The position numbers and the translations under genes are program-made. The notes beneath the pieces are model-generated. The model was not told the origin of the DNA. It worked only from the letters and a program-made list of their open reading frames with translations, and did not search any database. DNA of 24,165 nt from a virus: IMG/VR virus record IMGVR_UViG_3300045768_000052, positions 1 to 24,165 of that record; one strand, written 5' to 3'. Positions 1 through 6,603 of this stretch are shown here, piece by piece; within the stretch, counting starts at the first letter, position 1, and each line of letters starts with the position of its first letter.

Positions 1-597
1 TCATGCTCCGGGCGTGGCGACAGCCTCGGGCTCAAGCGCGCGGTAGACGGTCTGGCGGCTGACGCCGACTTCGTAAGCGATGTCCGCCACGGTGTGGCGC
101 CTCTTGCCGGTCTCGTCGGTCTCGGCGTACATCAGCCGGACGAGTTCGATCTGACGGCGGCCGAGCTTGGCCTTGCGTCCGCCGGTGCGACCGCGGGCAC
201 GGGCGGCAGCCAGGCCCTCGTTGGTGCCCTCCACGATGAGTTCGCGCTGGAACTCATCGATTGAGGCGAGCAGGTGGAACACGAGACGACCCTGCGGCGT
301 GGTCGTGTCGATCGACTGCTTGATGACCACCAGGCCGATGCCGCGCTTCCGGAGGTCCTCGGCCAGCTCGATCATGTGCTTGAGCGATCGCATCGCCCTG
401 GAAAGCCGGGTGATGACGAACACGTCGCCCTCACGGAGGTAGGCGAGCGCCTTGTCGAGCTCGGGGCGGCTGGCGTGCTTGCCGCTGACACCGTGGTCGA
501 TGAACAGCTTGTCGACGCCATAGGTGGTCAGGTCATCGACCTGAGAGTCGTCATTCTGGCCGCGGGTGCTAACCCGGGCGTAACCGATCTTTGCCAT
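1..597 (-). CDS. Serine recombinase (resolvase/invertase family), 198 aa
   Basis: Small serine recombinase expected to cut and rejoin DNA at paired short sites, as in cointegrate resolution or segment inversion. The N-terminal catalytic domain carries GYARVSTRGQ with the nucleophile Ser10 and Arg8, then ITRLSRAMR (about residues 62-70) holding the conserved arginines. The long E helix follows, and residues 165-187 form a helix-turn-helix (VADIAYEVGVSRQTVYRAL). Length fits the 180-200 aa resolvase/invertase class, not the large serine integrases. I chose the ATG at 597 because family proteins begin M-x-K-I-G-Y-A-R-V-S; a start at 633 would add 12 unrelated residues. There is no clear ribosome binding site, but TACAGT lies 7 bp before the ATG, suggesting a leaderless message. 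The position usually occupied by Asp in DRxxR is Ser66. The window begins exactly at its stop codon. Confidence 0.93.
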   Translation of the reverse strand: MAKIGYARVSTRGQNDDSQVDDLTTYGVDKLFIDHGVSGKHASRPELDKALAYLREGDVFVITRLSRAMRSLKHMIELAEDLRKRGIGLVVIKQSIDTTTPQGRLVFHLLASIDEFQRELIVEGTNEGLAAARARGRTGGRKAKLGRRQIELVRLMYAETDETGKRRHTVADIAYEVGVSRQTVYRALEPEAVATPGA

Positions 598-612
598 ACG
601 AGAACTGTACCG
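598..612 (-). promoter_or_regulatory. Putative leaderless promoter of the resolvase gene
   Basis: On the minus strand TACAGT (plus coordinates 604-609) is followed by six bases and then the ATG at 597. A -10 box at that distance would place the transcription start on the A of the start codon, a leaderless arrangement common in actinobacteria. No good -35 box is visible 17 bp upstream. Inference from spacing only. Confidence 0.4.
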
Positions 613-705
613 TAAACGATATCCGTGGAACATAGATATCGGACACGAGTTTCGGACATTTTCAGCCTGCGGGAAGTCGGCTCCGGCGACGTGTACCGCA
701 AACGA
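606..705. repeat. Pair of 14-bp direct repeats upstream of the resolvase
   Basis: TGTACCGTAAACGA at 606-619 recurs as TGTACCGCAAACGA at 692-705, one mismatch in 14, 86 bp apart. Between them lie two GATATC copies (618-623 and 634-639) and two TCGGACA copies (638-644 and 652-658), in a stretch less GC-rich than the surroundings. The first copy overlaps the putative -10 box. Small serine recombinases act at arrays of such sub-sites next to their own gene and often repress themselves there, so this is a candidate res or operator region. Function is inferred. Confidence 0.4.
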
Positions 706-720
706 CCGTTTATGGACGCC

Positions 721-2244
721 TCACCATCCGGCGTCCGGACGCTCAGCACCCTGCGGAGCCTGGAACCCCGCCATGCTCAGCGTGCCGCGAGGTCGCGCCG
801 GGAACCACGTTCCGCAGGCAAGCTGCGTCGCGTTGACCAAGTCCGCTACGCCGAAAGCCCGGTAACCGGGATTCGGGCCGGGAACCATAGCCCGGACGGC
901 TTGCATCAAGGCCATCGCGACGTCAGGAGATGCCTGCCCGGCTGCCGGGCCGATCTTCAGGCCACCGGATTCGGTCTGCTCGTAGACCAGGCCGCGCAGC
1001 TCCGAGAGCAGCTGCTGATGGCGGGGCAGGATCAGCGTCCCGCGCTGCAGGCCGCCCTTCACGGCACCCATGCCGGCCATCTTGCTGCGCTGATCAGTCC
1101 AGACGCCGATCACGTGGCTGCCGAGGCCCTCGCGCCCCACACTGCGCCGCAGTTCCTGTGTCGGCATCGGGCCCGGGCCGTTGAGTTCGGAAGCGAACAC
1201 GTGAACCTGCCAGCCGCGGGCGATGTCCAGGCACTTGTCGACCATCGCGTGGTACGGCAGCCGGTGATGGCTTTCCAGCCACGGAAGCCAGAAGACGGCC
1301 TGGTCGTTGGCTCCCCCGTCGTCGAGCCTGCTGAGCAGGACGGCTGCCGAGGCGTCACGGGCATATCCCCAGTCCAGGCCGACCACGCCGCCGGAAGCCG
1401 GGTACTTCCGCTTGTCGCCGTACCAGTCGTCATCCCAGGTCGCGAGACCCTTCGCCTGTAGCGGCGTCGTCAGGTCGTAGTCGGCGACGGCAGACATTAT
1501 CTCGTCCTCGGTGAAGTACGCGCCGCTGACGTCGGTGAACTCCGCTTCGTAGGTGCGCGCGAAGATGTCGGGGTCCATCGTCTTGCGCTTCTCTTCGAGC
1601 CACTTCTTGCTGATCAGCGGCGATACTGACGCGGGAAGCTTCCATGACCGCACCCACTCGTCCGGCTGGTCCATGCCGCGCCGGTAGAGCGTCCGGAACC
1701 AGTGACGCGGACCGCCGAATGGCGTGCCCGCCACGATCACCCGCGCGTTCGCCCGGGCCGCGATGACCGGTTCGAGATGTTCCCAGAAGTCCGCATCCAG
1801 GTAACCGGACTCGTCTGCCAGCAGCGTGTCCACGGTCCAGCCGACCGCCTGTCGGATCGAGCTTGGGATAGCTCGAAGGACGCTGCCGTTGGACAGCTTC
1901 ATCAGGTGGGCCTGGTCGTCAGTGACAGACGCGCGGAGCATCGGCGCCGCCGCCGCGATCGCCTCGGCCGTATCGATCAGGCGCTTGGCCGCGTCATCGA
2001 TCGTCGAGGCGATGAGCACCTGGTGGCCCGGCTCCGACCATGCCCGGTGAAGGGCAATCACGGAAAGCAGCGTGCTCTTCCCGATCTGCCGACCGCCGAG
2101 CAAGACCCGGTATTTGCTCGGAGCCTCAGCTATCTCACGCTGAAACGGGAACAGGTTGATTCCGAGCACGACCTTCGCGAACTCAGCCGGCGACTCGATA
2201 CAGCGCCTGATCGCCGCATCGTCGAGGCGCGTCGCCGTGCTCAC
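721..2244 (-). CDS. terL: Phage terminase large subunit (TerL-like), 507 aa
   Basis: Packaging motor that translocates and cuts concatemeric DNA into a prohead. The N-terminal ATPase has Walker A GGRQIGKST at residues 50-58 and Walker B with acidic pair D144-E145 (TLLADES), followed by a coupling-type motif VIVAGTP near 169-174. The C-terminal RNase H-like nuclease has the expected acidic residues: D291 (GLDWGYARD), E353 (FASELNG) and D441 (SPDVAMAL). Length matches full-length terminases, and all catalytic motifs are present, so it looks functional. The GTG start overlaps the stop of the upstream small-subunit candidate by 4 bp. No portal gene follows; downstream comes about 120 bp of intergenic DNA and then the resolvase, which is unusual because portal normally follows TerL. 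Confidence 0.92.
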   Translation of the reverse strand: MSTATRLDDAAIRRCIESPAEFAKVVLGINLFPFQREIAEAPSKYRVLLGGRQIGKSTLLSVIALHRAWSEPGHQVLIASTIDDAAKRLIDTAEAIAAAAPMLRASVTDDQAHLMKLSNGSVLRAIPSSIRQAVGWTVDTLLADESGYLDADFWEHLEPVIAARANARVIVAGTPFGGPRHWFRTLYRRGMDQPDEWVRSWKLPASVSPLISKKWLEEKRKTMDPDIFARTYEAEFTDVSGAYFTEDEIMSAVADYDLTTPLQAKGLATWDDDWYGDKRKYPASGGVVGLDWGYARDASAAVLLSRLDDGGANDQAVFWLPWLESHHRLPYHAMVDKCLDIARGWQVHVFASELNGPGPMPTQELRRSVGREGLGSHVIGVWTDQRSKMAGMGAVKGGLQRGTLILPRHQQLLSELRGLVYEQTESGGLKIGPAAGQASPDVAMALMQAVRAMVPGPNPGYRAFGVADLVNATQLACGTWFPARPRGTLSMAGFQAPQGAERPDAGW

Positions 2245-2774
2245 TTCGCCTCCTGGCCGTCCTGGCCGTCCCAGACAGCCCGCACCGCCATGACGTGCTT
2301 GGCTGAGTCGTACGCCGCCGCCAGATTGCGGCCGAGCTTCGCCGCGCTGGCCGGGTCGAGACCAAGCTTGGACCGCAGGTTCGCCGCGTGCGCCTCGTAT
2401 CGGCGCGCCAGCTCCTGCGCCGACTCCCTCCGGCGGCTGACCGAATGCCGCGTCACCGTCCCCTCGCTGTGGTGCTCGTCCTCGTCGGTGACCGCGACGT
2501 CCGTCAGCGCTTCCTGCAGGTCGAGGCTGGCCAGGTAGTCACGCAGCTTGATGCACTGCGCTTCCGCGAAGCAGTAGGCATCGAGAGCATGAGCGAACAA
2601 CGCCTGTCGCAGGTAATCGGGGAGTTCCGGGTCGTCGAGGATCCCTTGCTTGATCTCCTCAGCGAGCGGCGCCGTCAGGCGCACCGACCGGCTGCCGTGG
2701 CGCACGGCCATCGTGTTCCCAGGCTCGAAGTCCGGGTGACGTCGGTCCCACTGCTGGCCGTCACGGCTGGTCAT
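2241..2774 (-). CDS. terS: Probable terminase small subunit, 177 aa
   Basis: Likely DNA-recognition partner of the large terminase. The region near residues 16-30 (FEPGNTMAVRHGSRS) is a signature I associate with actinophage small-terminase-like proteins. The C-terminal stretch around residues 132-150 (LRSKLGLDPASAAKLGR) resembles the conserved end of P27-type small terminases. The middle is helical and charged. The ATG at 2774 has an AGGAG ribosome binding site about 9 bp upstream, and the 3' end overlaps the TerL start by 4 bp, so the two are probably translationally coupled. The assignment rests on the neighbour and on motif recall; a different packaging accessory protein is possible. Confidence 0.68.
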   Translation of the reverse strand: MTSRDGQQWDRRHPDFEPGNTMAVRHGSRSVRLTAPLAEEIKQGILDDPELPDYLRQALFAHALDAYCFAEAQCIKLRDYLASLDLQEALTDVAVTDEDEHHSEGTVTRHSVSRRRESAQELARRYEAHAANLRSKLGLDPASAAKLGRNLAAAYDSAKHVMAVRAVWDGQDGQEAK

Positions 2775-2857
2775 TCTGCAACGCTCCTCTCGCGCGCGCG
2801 GGGTTCGGGCTGATCAGCGGCTTGGCGCACACGCCGACCGCGGCTTCGCTCTCCTTG

Positions 2858-3412
2858 TCATTCGGGTGTCCCGGCGCAGCAGCAGCGAAGCAGTCGCGCG
2901 CTGAGGACGAGGCCCGTTGTTTCCTTCATGCTGGTTTCCAGGGCCGAGTCGAGGAACTCCAGGTCGTAGCCGGGGACGCCGACGCCCGCCTTGATGTAGT
3001 CCCGGGTCTTGGTGATCGCCTCTTCCTTGGTCGTGGCGAGTACGAAGATTTCGGCGAGGACGCTGCTGGAGGAGTTCACGGCCCAGTCGGCGGCGGGGGC
3101 CAGGTCCGCGGAGCAGTACCAGAGCTTGAGGACAGCGTTCTGGTGCGCTTCGGGCTGCTCGAGGAGCACGCCTGACGCCGCTTCCTTGATGTTGCGGAGG
3201 GCGATGTCGTGGAGGAGGCGTTGCTCGTGGCTGACGGGCTGGCGGGCGTGGTCTGAGTCCTTGATGAGCGCTCTGGTTCTGGCGATTGCGTCTTCTTTGG
3301 TTCTAGCTAGCACGACGACCAGGCTGCCTGTGTAGGCGCCGTACCACAGCTTGGGTTCGCCGTCGTGTTCTGGCGCTTCGGGCTGCTCGGTTTGGTGGGT
3401 GGTGTCGGTCAT
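2858..3412 (-). CDS. Unknown protein made of two tandem repeats, 184 aa
   Basis: Family not recognised. The protein is an internal duplication covering most of its length. Copy one starts KLWYGAYTGS at residue 21 and continues through ARTKEDAIARTRALIK (36-51). Copy two starts KLWYCSADLA at residue 96 and continues through ATTKEEAITKTRDYIK (126-141). The following helices also match (ALRNIKEAASGVLLE against ALETSMKETTGLVLS). Each unit of about 75 residues looks alpha/beta: a strand, then a TK-E-A helix. The C terminus is unusual, ending LLRCCCAGTPE with three adjacent cysteines. The ATG at 3412 has a strong GGAGG site and overlaps the upstream small gene by 4 bp. About 80 bp separate it from the terminase pair. 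It could be a packaging or replication accessory protein; no function can be assigned. Confidence 0.8.
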   Translation of the reverse strand: MTDTTHQTEQPEAPEHDGEPKLWYGAYTGSLVVVLARTKEDAIARTRALIKDSDHARQPVSHEQRLLHDIALRNIKEAASGVLLEQPEAHQNAVLKLWYCSADLAPAADWAVNSSSSVLAEIFVLATTKEEAITKTRDYIKAGVGVPGYDLEFLDSALETSMKETTGLVLSARLLRCCCAGTPE

Positions 3413-3573
3413 GGGGTCCTCCTTGGGGTGAGTTGGGCGACTGCGGGGGTGTGGGGTGCGGGGAGGGTTCCGGGCTCGCGCATGAGCCGGTCGAGGTCGT
3501 GGAGCTCGGCGAGGCGGGTTAGGAGCCGGTCGAGGTCGGCGCGCGGGATCGCGGTGGTGATGGTGGCGGTCAT
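3409..3573 (-). CDS. Small hypothetical protein, 54 aa
   Basis: Short open frame beginning MTATITTAIPRADLDRLLTR. The ATG at 3573 follows an AGGAG site spaced about 9 bp, and the TGA overlaps the ATG of the next gene in an ATGA arrangement. The first half is predicted to be a charged amphipathic helix with repeated LDRL segments (DLDRLLTRLAEL, DLDRLMREP); the second half is proline-rich. It is the first gene after the repeat cluster, so it may lead the transcript running into the terminase genes. No family recognised. Support comes from the start signal and the overlap. Confidence 0.55.
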   Translation of the reverse strand: MTATITTAIPRADLDRLLTRLAELHDLDRLMREPGTLPAPHTPAVAQLTPRRTP

Positions 3574-3620
3574 GGATTCGGGGCTCCTGCGGGTGGGGTT
3601 GTGGGCGGTGCCGGGGGTGA

Positions 3621-3803
3621 CCTGTGACCTGTGACCTCCCTCCCTATAGGGAGGTCACAGTGGTCACACCCCCGGCTGACCTGTGACGGAACCTGTGATG
3701 TCACAGGTTTGACCTGGGTAAATGCGGGACCTGTGACGGCGGTTCGTGATCACGGGTCAAATCACCTCATTTCGGGCACCTGTGATGTCACAGGTTTGAC
3801 CTG
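3621..3803. repeat. Iteron-like cluster of CCTGTGA/TCACAGG sites
   Basis: Within 183 bp the heptamer CCTGTGA occurs at 3621, 3628, 3680, 3692, 3730 and 3779, and its complement TCACAGG at 3701 and 3788. GTCACAG also occurs at 3654. Two of these form ACCTGTGA-TG-TCACAGGT dyads at 3691-3708 and 3778-3795, each followed by TTGACCTG, making a perfect 26-bp direct repeat (3691-3716 and 3778-3803). A GATC-centred palindrome CGTGATCACG sits at 3745-3754. The last copy lies inside the final codons of the AAA ATPase gene. Such spaced sites next to a RepA-like helicase gene fit a replication origin; a multi-site operator or a partition site is the alternative. Confidence 0.8.
3629..3660. other. 13-bp perfect stem-loop inside the repeat cluster
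   Basis: CTGTGACCTCCCT (3629-3641) pairs perfectly with AGGGAGGTCACAG (3648-3660) across a 6-base loop. The loop region also holds an alternative palindrome TCCCTATAGGGA (3641-3652). There is no T-tract on the minus strand, so a plain intrinsic terminator is not well supported. It could be a structured origin element, an attenuator between the ATPase gene and the 54-aa gene, or simply two opposed binding sites. Confidence 0.6.
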
Positions 3804-4812
3804 CGGGGATTCTCCAGAAGTCCGTTTTGCCCGTTCCTCGTTCGTGCTTCTGCGCGAGGTTGTGGCGGGCTAGTTCGTTGAGGCTCCGGCTGACGGTTTC
3901 GCGTCTGAGTCCGTGGCCGTACTTGGTGGCGAGCCGGTCGGTGATCTCCCGGATGGTGGCCAGGTCGGCGGTGAGTACGGCCTGGATCTTGATGGCGGCG
4001 GGGGTGAGCTTGACGGGTTCTGGTGCGCCTTCCTCGTCGGTTTCGGTGAACCGGACGTCCATCACGGGGCCGACGTGGATCCCGATTTCCCACCAGCGGT
4101 GTAGCCAGCCGCGGCGGTCTTTGGTCACCTGCAGGCGCAGGACGCCGTTGGTGGTCCGGTCGAATGCCTGCTCGATGGAGAGCTTGAAGGCGACGTCGGC
4201 GGCGGCGAGTTTGGCGCCGCTGCCTCGGGCGAAGCGGGATGTCTCGCCGTTCTTGGTGTCGTGGTCGATGACGAGGACGGCGGCGCCGTGTTCGCGGGCG
4301 ATCGGTGTGAGCACCTGGGCCCAGAACTTCGTCACGTCGCCGGCGTTGTTCTCGTCGAGGCCTGCGCGGGACAGGAACGCGGCCGAGCTGTCCCAGAGGA
4401 CGATGCCGGGCTTGATGTCGTCGAGCAGCTCGCGGAGCTGCATCACGTCGTAGGTGCTCCAGCTGCGCGCGGGGAAGGGAAAGTAGCGAATCGCGCGGGC
4501 TTCGTCGGGGGTGGCGCCGAGCGCGATCAGTTTCTCGGCGATGAGCTCGGCGCCGCCTTCCTCGTCGAGGAACAGCACCTGGTGGCCGGCGCGAACGTGC
4601 CGGAGCATCCAGTGCATGGCGATGGTGGTCTTCCCGCAGTCGGGTGGCCCGGAGATCGAGTGCAGGCCACCGCCGTACAGCAGGTCCCCGCACAGCAGTT
4701 CGGGGGGCGGCACGCCGCGCTCGACCAGGGCGCCGAGGTCGAATTCCGCGAGGGCCCGCGGCGGCGCGGCGGGTGCCTCGTCGTCGTGGAAGGGGTTCGC
4801 TTCGCTGGTCAC
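3757..4812 (-). CDS. RepA-like AAA ATPase/helicase with C-terminal winged helix, 351 aa
   Basis: P-loop ATPase of the RecA/DnaB-like RepA group (AAA_25 type), probably a replicative helicase or loader for the element. Walker A is GPPDCGKTT at residues 55-63, preceded by the family's GGLHSISG strand. FLDEEGG lies at 81-87, Walker B is IVLWDSS at 137-143, and a VLVIDHDTK motif at 179-187 matches the conserved His/Asp block of hexameric RepA helicases. Residues about 270-335 look like a winged helix (REITDRLATKYG ... RRETVSRSLNELARHNL), which would bind DNA. The GTG start overlaps the upstream gene by 4 bp. The last 15 codons (AGQTCDITGARNEVI) run through the repeat cluster, so the C terminus is partly dictated by cis-acting DNA. 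Confidence 0.85.
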   Translation of the reverse strand: MTSEANPFHDDEAPAAPPRALAEFDLGALVERGVPPPELLCGDLLYGGGLHSISGPPDCGKTTIAMHWMLRHVRAGHQVLFLDEEGGAELIAEKLIALGATPDEARAIRYFPFPARSWSTYDVMQLRELLDDIKPGIVLWDSSAAFLSRAGLDENNAGDVTKFWAQVLTPIAREHGAAVLVIDHDTKNGETSRFARGSGAKLAAADVAFKLSIEQAFDRTTNGVLRLQVTKDRRGWLHRWWEIGIHVGPVMDVRFTETDEEGAPEPVKLTPAAIKIQAVLTADLATIREITDRLATKYGHGLRRETVSRSLNELARHNLAQKHERGTGKTDFWRIPAGQTCDITGARNEVI

Positions 4813-5108
4813 GCTGCCTCCGTGGCAGCGCCGCGGCCGGGGAAGTCACCGGGCCGCGGGTCGGCGAAGTGCTCGCGGCCGTCGGGTCCCCAGCGTTTGC
4901 GCTCGAGTTCGGCGAACATGGGTCCGCCGCGCGCGACGGGGCGCGCGATCTCGACCCACCGGCGGTCCATCTCCCTGTAGGCGTATTCGTAGCCTTCGCG
5001 TCGGCCGGCTGCGCGGCCGCGGGCGAACGCGGCACGCTCGGCAGCGTGAAGCCGGGTTAGCCACTGGTCACGTTCGTCCGAGACAGCCAGGAGGTCAGAT
5101 GGGGTCAC
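4809..5108 (-). CDS. Conserved phage/AICE hypothetical protein, 99 aa
   Basis: Begins VTPSDLLAVSDERDQWLTRL with a GTG start overlapping the preceding stop by 4 bp, and its own stop overlaps the ATPase start by 4 bp. The middle is a charged helix with a Gly/Tyr/Ala repeat (GRAAGRREGYEYAYREM), and the end has PMFAELERKRWGPDGR and PRPGDFPGR. I recall this layout from proteins beside AAA ATPases in Streptomyces prophages and integrative elements, but no function is known to me. A longer open frame in the same phase extends to 5294 but would overlap the next gene completely, so the GTG at 5108 is preferred. Confidence 0.75.
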   Translation of the reverse strand: MTPSDLLAVSDERDQWLTRLHAAERAAFARGRAAGRREGYEYAYREMDRRWVEIARPVARGGPMFAELERKRWGPDGREHFADPRPGDFPGRGAATEAA

Positions 5109-5308
5109 GCTGCCCTCCGTGCTGGCGGGGCGACGGTCCATGCCCAGCACCGGTCGACGCGCCGCATCCGGTACATCGCGCCAAGCACGGGCCGCAGGTC
5201 GACGACGGCGACCTCGAGCAGCCCGGCCAGTTCGTCGTCTCTGCAGCCGGTTTCCTGCTGGAGGACGGTCTCGGCGCGGCGGACGAGCCGCCACTGCTCG
5301 GGCGTCAC
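5105..5308 (-). CDS. Small helix-turn-helix-like hypothetical protein, 67 aa
   Basis: Starts with GTG at 5308, 4 bp after the nuclease gene ends, and overlaps the next gene by 4 bp. The composition is helical: EQWRLVRRAETVLQQETG, then DDELAGLLEVAVVDLRPVLGAM, then a strand-like RVDRCWAWTV. This pattern suggests a small winged-helix fold with a C-terminal wing, compatible with DNA binding. No family recognised with confidence. Its place between a nuclease and a helicase suggests a replication accessory role. Confidence 0.7.
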   Translation of the reverse strand: MTPEQWRLVRRAETVLQQETGCRDDELAGLLEVAVVDLRPVLGAMYRMRRVDRCWAWTVAPPARRAA

Positions 5309-5312
5309 TGGC

Positions 5313-5723
5313 TCAGCCTGCTTCCGGGGCGAACAGCTGGCCCTGGACAGCGGTGAGTTCAGCGAGCTGCCGGGCGATAGTCCCGTTCAGCAGGTCCCGC
5401 GGCCGCCACACCGCCCAGCTGCCACCTGCCCGCGTGATCCGGGCGCCGACAGCGCGCTGCGCGGGACTGAGCACGCCGTGCTCGGTCTTCAGCTCGCGGT
5501 AGATGATCCGGTTCCCGATGATGACCCAGTCGGGCCAGCCGGGTTCGCTGCCCCGGCTGTTCCGGACGTGAAAGCCGAACAGCCCGAGGTCGGTCATGAG
5601 CCGCCGGACGTGGGCATCGAGTGAATCCGGGCCCTTGTCCTCGAGCATCGCCGCGGCGACGGGGTTGCGCGTCATCGCAGCACTTCCACCGGCCGGATCC
5701 CGGCGATTCGCCCTGTCACTCAT
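5313..5723 (-). CDS. VRR-NUC domain nuclease, 136 aa
   Basis: Stand-alone PD-(D/E)XK nuclease of the VRR-NUC family, a virus-type group related to Holliday-junction resolvases. The active site is visible: GWPDWVI with D65, then IIYRELKTEHG with E77 and K79, and SPAQ with Q89. Length fits single-domain phage versions. I chose the ATG at 5723, which follows GGGAGG by 3 bp; this spacing is short, and a second ATG at 5675 with GGAAG 8 bp upstream is also possible. It is the first gene of the left block, directly behind the mirrored control element, so it probably leads a nuclease-wHTH-ATPase operon. It likely processes replication or recombination intermediates before packaging. Confidence 0.88.
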   Translation of the reverse strand: MSDRANRRDPAGGSAAMTRNPVAAAMLEDKGPDSLDAHVRRLMTDLGLFGFHVRNSRGSEPGWPDWVIIGNRIIYRELKTEHGVLSPAQRAVGARITRAGGSWAVWRPRDLLNGTIARQLAELTAVQGQLFAPEAG

Positions 5724-5729
5724 GCACCT

Positions 5730-5804
5730 CCCGATCAAGGTGCTATTAGGGTGACGCCAGCCGCCCTAGGGCCGTCAACGGTGCACGCGACATTGATCGG
5801 GTTC
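5730..5804 (-). promoter_or_regulatory. Left copy of mirrored promoter/operator
   Basis: Read toward the nuclease gene this contains, in order: CCCGATCA (5794-5801), a TCAATG/CGTTGA near-dyad, TTGACG (5773-5778, -35-like), GTCACC (5750-5755) 17 bp later, and TGATCGGG (5730-5737). The last element overlaps the ribosome binding site region. The same elements in the same order lie in the right copy at 6568-6641. The GTCACC is a poor match to a -10 box, so the start site is uncertain. Likely drives and represses the left operon. Confidence 0.65.
5769..5804. repeat. 36-bp inverted repeat, left copy
   Basis: Perfect inverted copy of 6568-6603. On the plus strand it begins GGGCCGTCAACGGTG and ends GATCGGGTTC; identity stops abruptly on both sides (next bases A/G outside and G/A inside). 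It starts 8 bp past the stop of the intervening 243-aa gene. Confidence 0.95.
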
Positions 5805-5812
5805 GGGGATGG

Positions 5813-6544
5813 TCATGAGTCAGGCGGGTACTCGCCGGCGACACCCGACCTGGACGGCCCGAGTAGTCCCATGTCCCGGGCACGCTGAACCCACCGCCTG
5901 GCCGTGGGCTCAGGAACCGGGACTCTCTTCCAGTCCTCAAGCCGCCTCATCAGCTGGCGCATAGGCGCTCGCGGGCTGTTCTCGACCGCGAAACGGTACT
6001 CCTGTGCCACCATCTCGAAGTGGTCGCGGGGGAGCGCCTGACCCCGGACCCTCGGGCCAGCGGGGGGAAGATCCGGCACTAGGCCGGGAAAGAGCTGGTC
6101 AAGGAACGGCCGCGACTTCCGGGGTCCGCTGTAGCTGATCACGGCTGGTAGACGGTACGTTTTCCCGCCATCCATGGTTTCGAAGTCATCGGGGTTGTAG
6201 CCGGGCCCGGCGAGTTCCGCGAGCTGGGCGGCCGTGACGATTTGCGGTGAGGACAGGGCAGCCGCCTCGTCGGCGATGGCCTGCAGGAGCTCGGTGATCC
6301 GGACCTTGCGCAAAGACGCCGACGTGATCTCGATGGCCTCGGCGCCCGCAGGATCGGGGATACCGAGGATAAGACCCGTGCACCGGAGCCGGCCGCCAGT
6401 TCCTACCGCCAGGCTTACCGTCACCGGATAAGGCAACCCCCCCTCGGTCAGGGTTACCCAGCCCCGCCCTGCCGCGAACTCGGCGACGTCGCCGCCGGTG
6501 TCGAGAGAGAGGCGAGGCTCTGCACGCTGCTTGTCGTCTGGCAT
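5813..6544 (-). CDS. Putative regulator between mirrored operators, 243 aa
   Basis: Conserved actinobacterial protein of unknown function. The N-terminal half is alpha/beta, with repeated strands about residues 27-75 (WVTLTEGGLPYPVTVSLAVG, then RCTGLILGI), and contains LRKVRITELLQAI. The C-terminal part, residues about 175-235, is helical and includes EYRFAVENSPRAPMRQLMR followed by PEPTARRWVQRARDMGLLG. I recognise that ending from Streptomyces proteins and read it as a helix-turn-helix-like DNA-binding segment. The ATG at 6544 has only a weak AGGG site. Both 36-bp repeats flank it closely, and the right copy covers its own promoter region, so autoregulation and control of both operons is the natural inference. 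Direct evidence of DNA binding is lacking. Confidence 0.8.
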   Translation of the reverse strand: MPDDKQRAEPRLSLDTGGDVAEFAAGRGWVTLTEGGLPYPVTVSLAVGTGGRLRCTGLILGIPDPAGAEAIEITSASLRKVRITELLQAIADEAAALSSPQIVTAAQLAELAGPGYNPDDFETMDGGKTYRLPAVISYSGPRKSRPFLDQLFPGLVPDLPPAGPRVRGQALPRDHFEMVAQEYRFAVENSPRAPMRQLMRRLEDWKRVPVPEPTARRWVQRARDMGLLGPSRSGVAGEYPPDS

Positions 6545-6567
6545 GCCTGAACCCTACCGGTGATGCT

Positions 6568-6603
6568 GAACCCGATCAATGTCGCGTGCACCGTTGACGG
6601 CCC
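6568..6603. repeat. 36-bp inverted repeat, right copy
   Basis: Perfect inverted partner of 5769-5804. It lies in the divergent intergenic region between the 243-aa gene (minus) and the operon starting at 6687 (plus). Confidence 0.95.

Noticed and set aside
3788-5035. Minus-strand frame of 415 codons overlapping the AAA ATPase
   Set aside because: Arg/Pro-rich shadow in another phase; the 351-aa frame carries the P-loop motifs and 4-bp overlaps.
5769-6603. Insertion sequence bounded by 36-bp terminal repeats
   Set aside because: No target-site duplication, no transposase motif in the enclosed gene, and the matched motifs continue outside the repeats.
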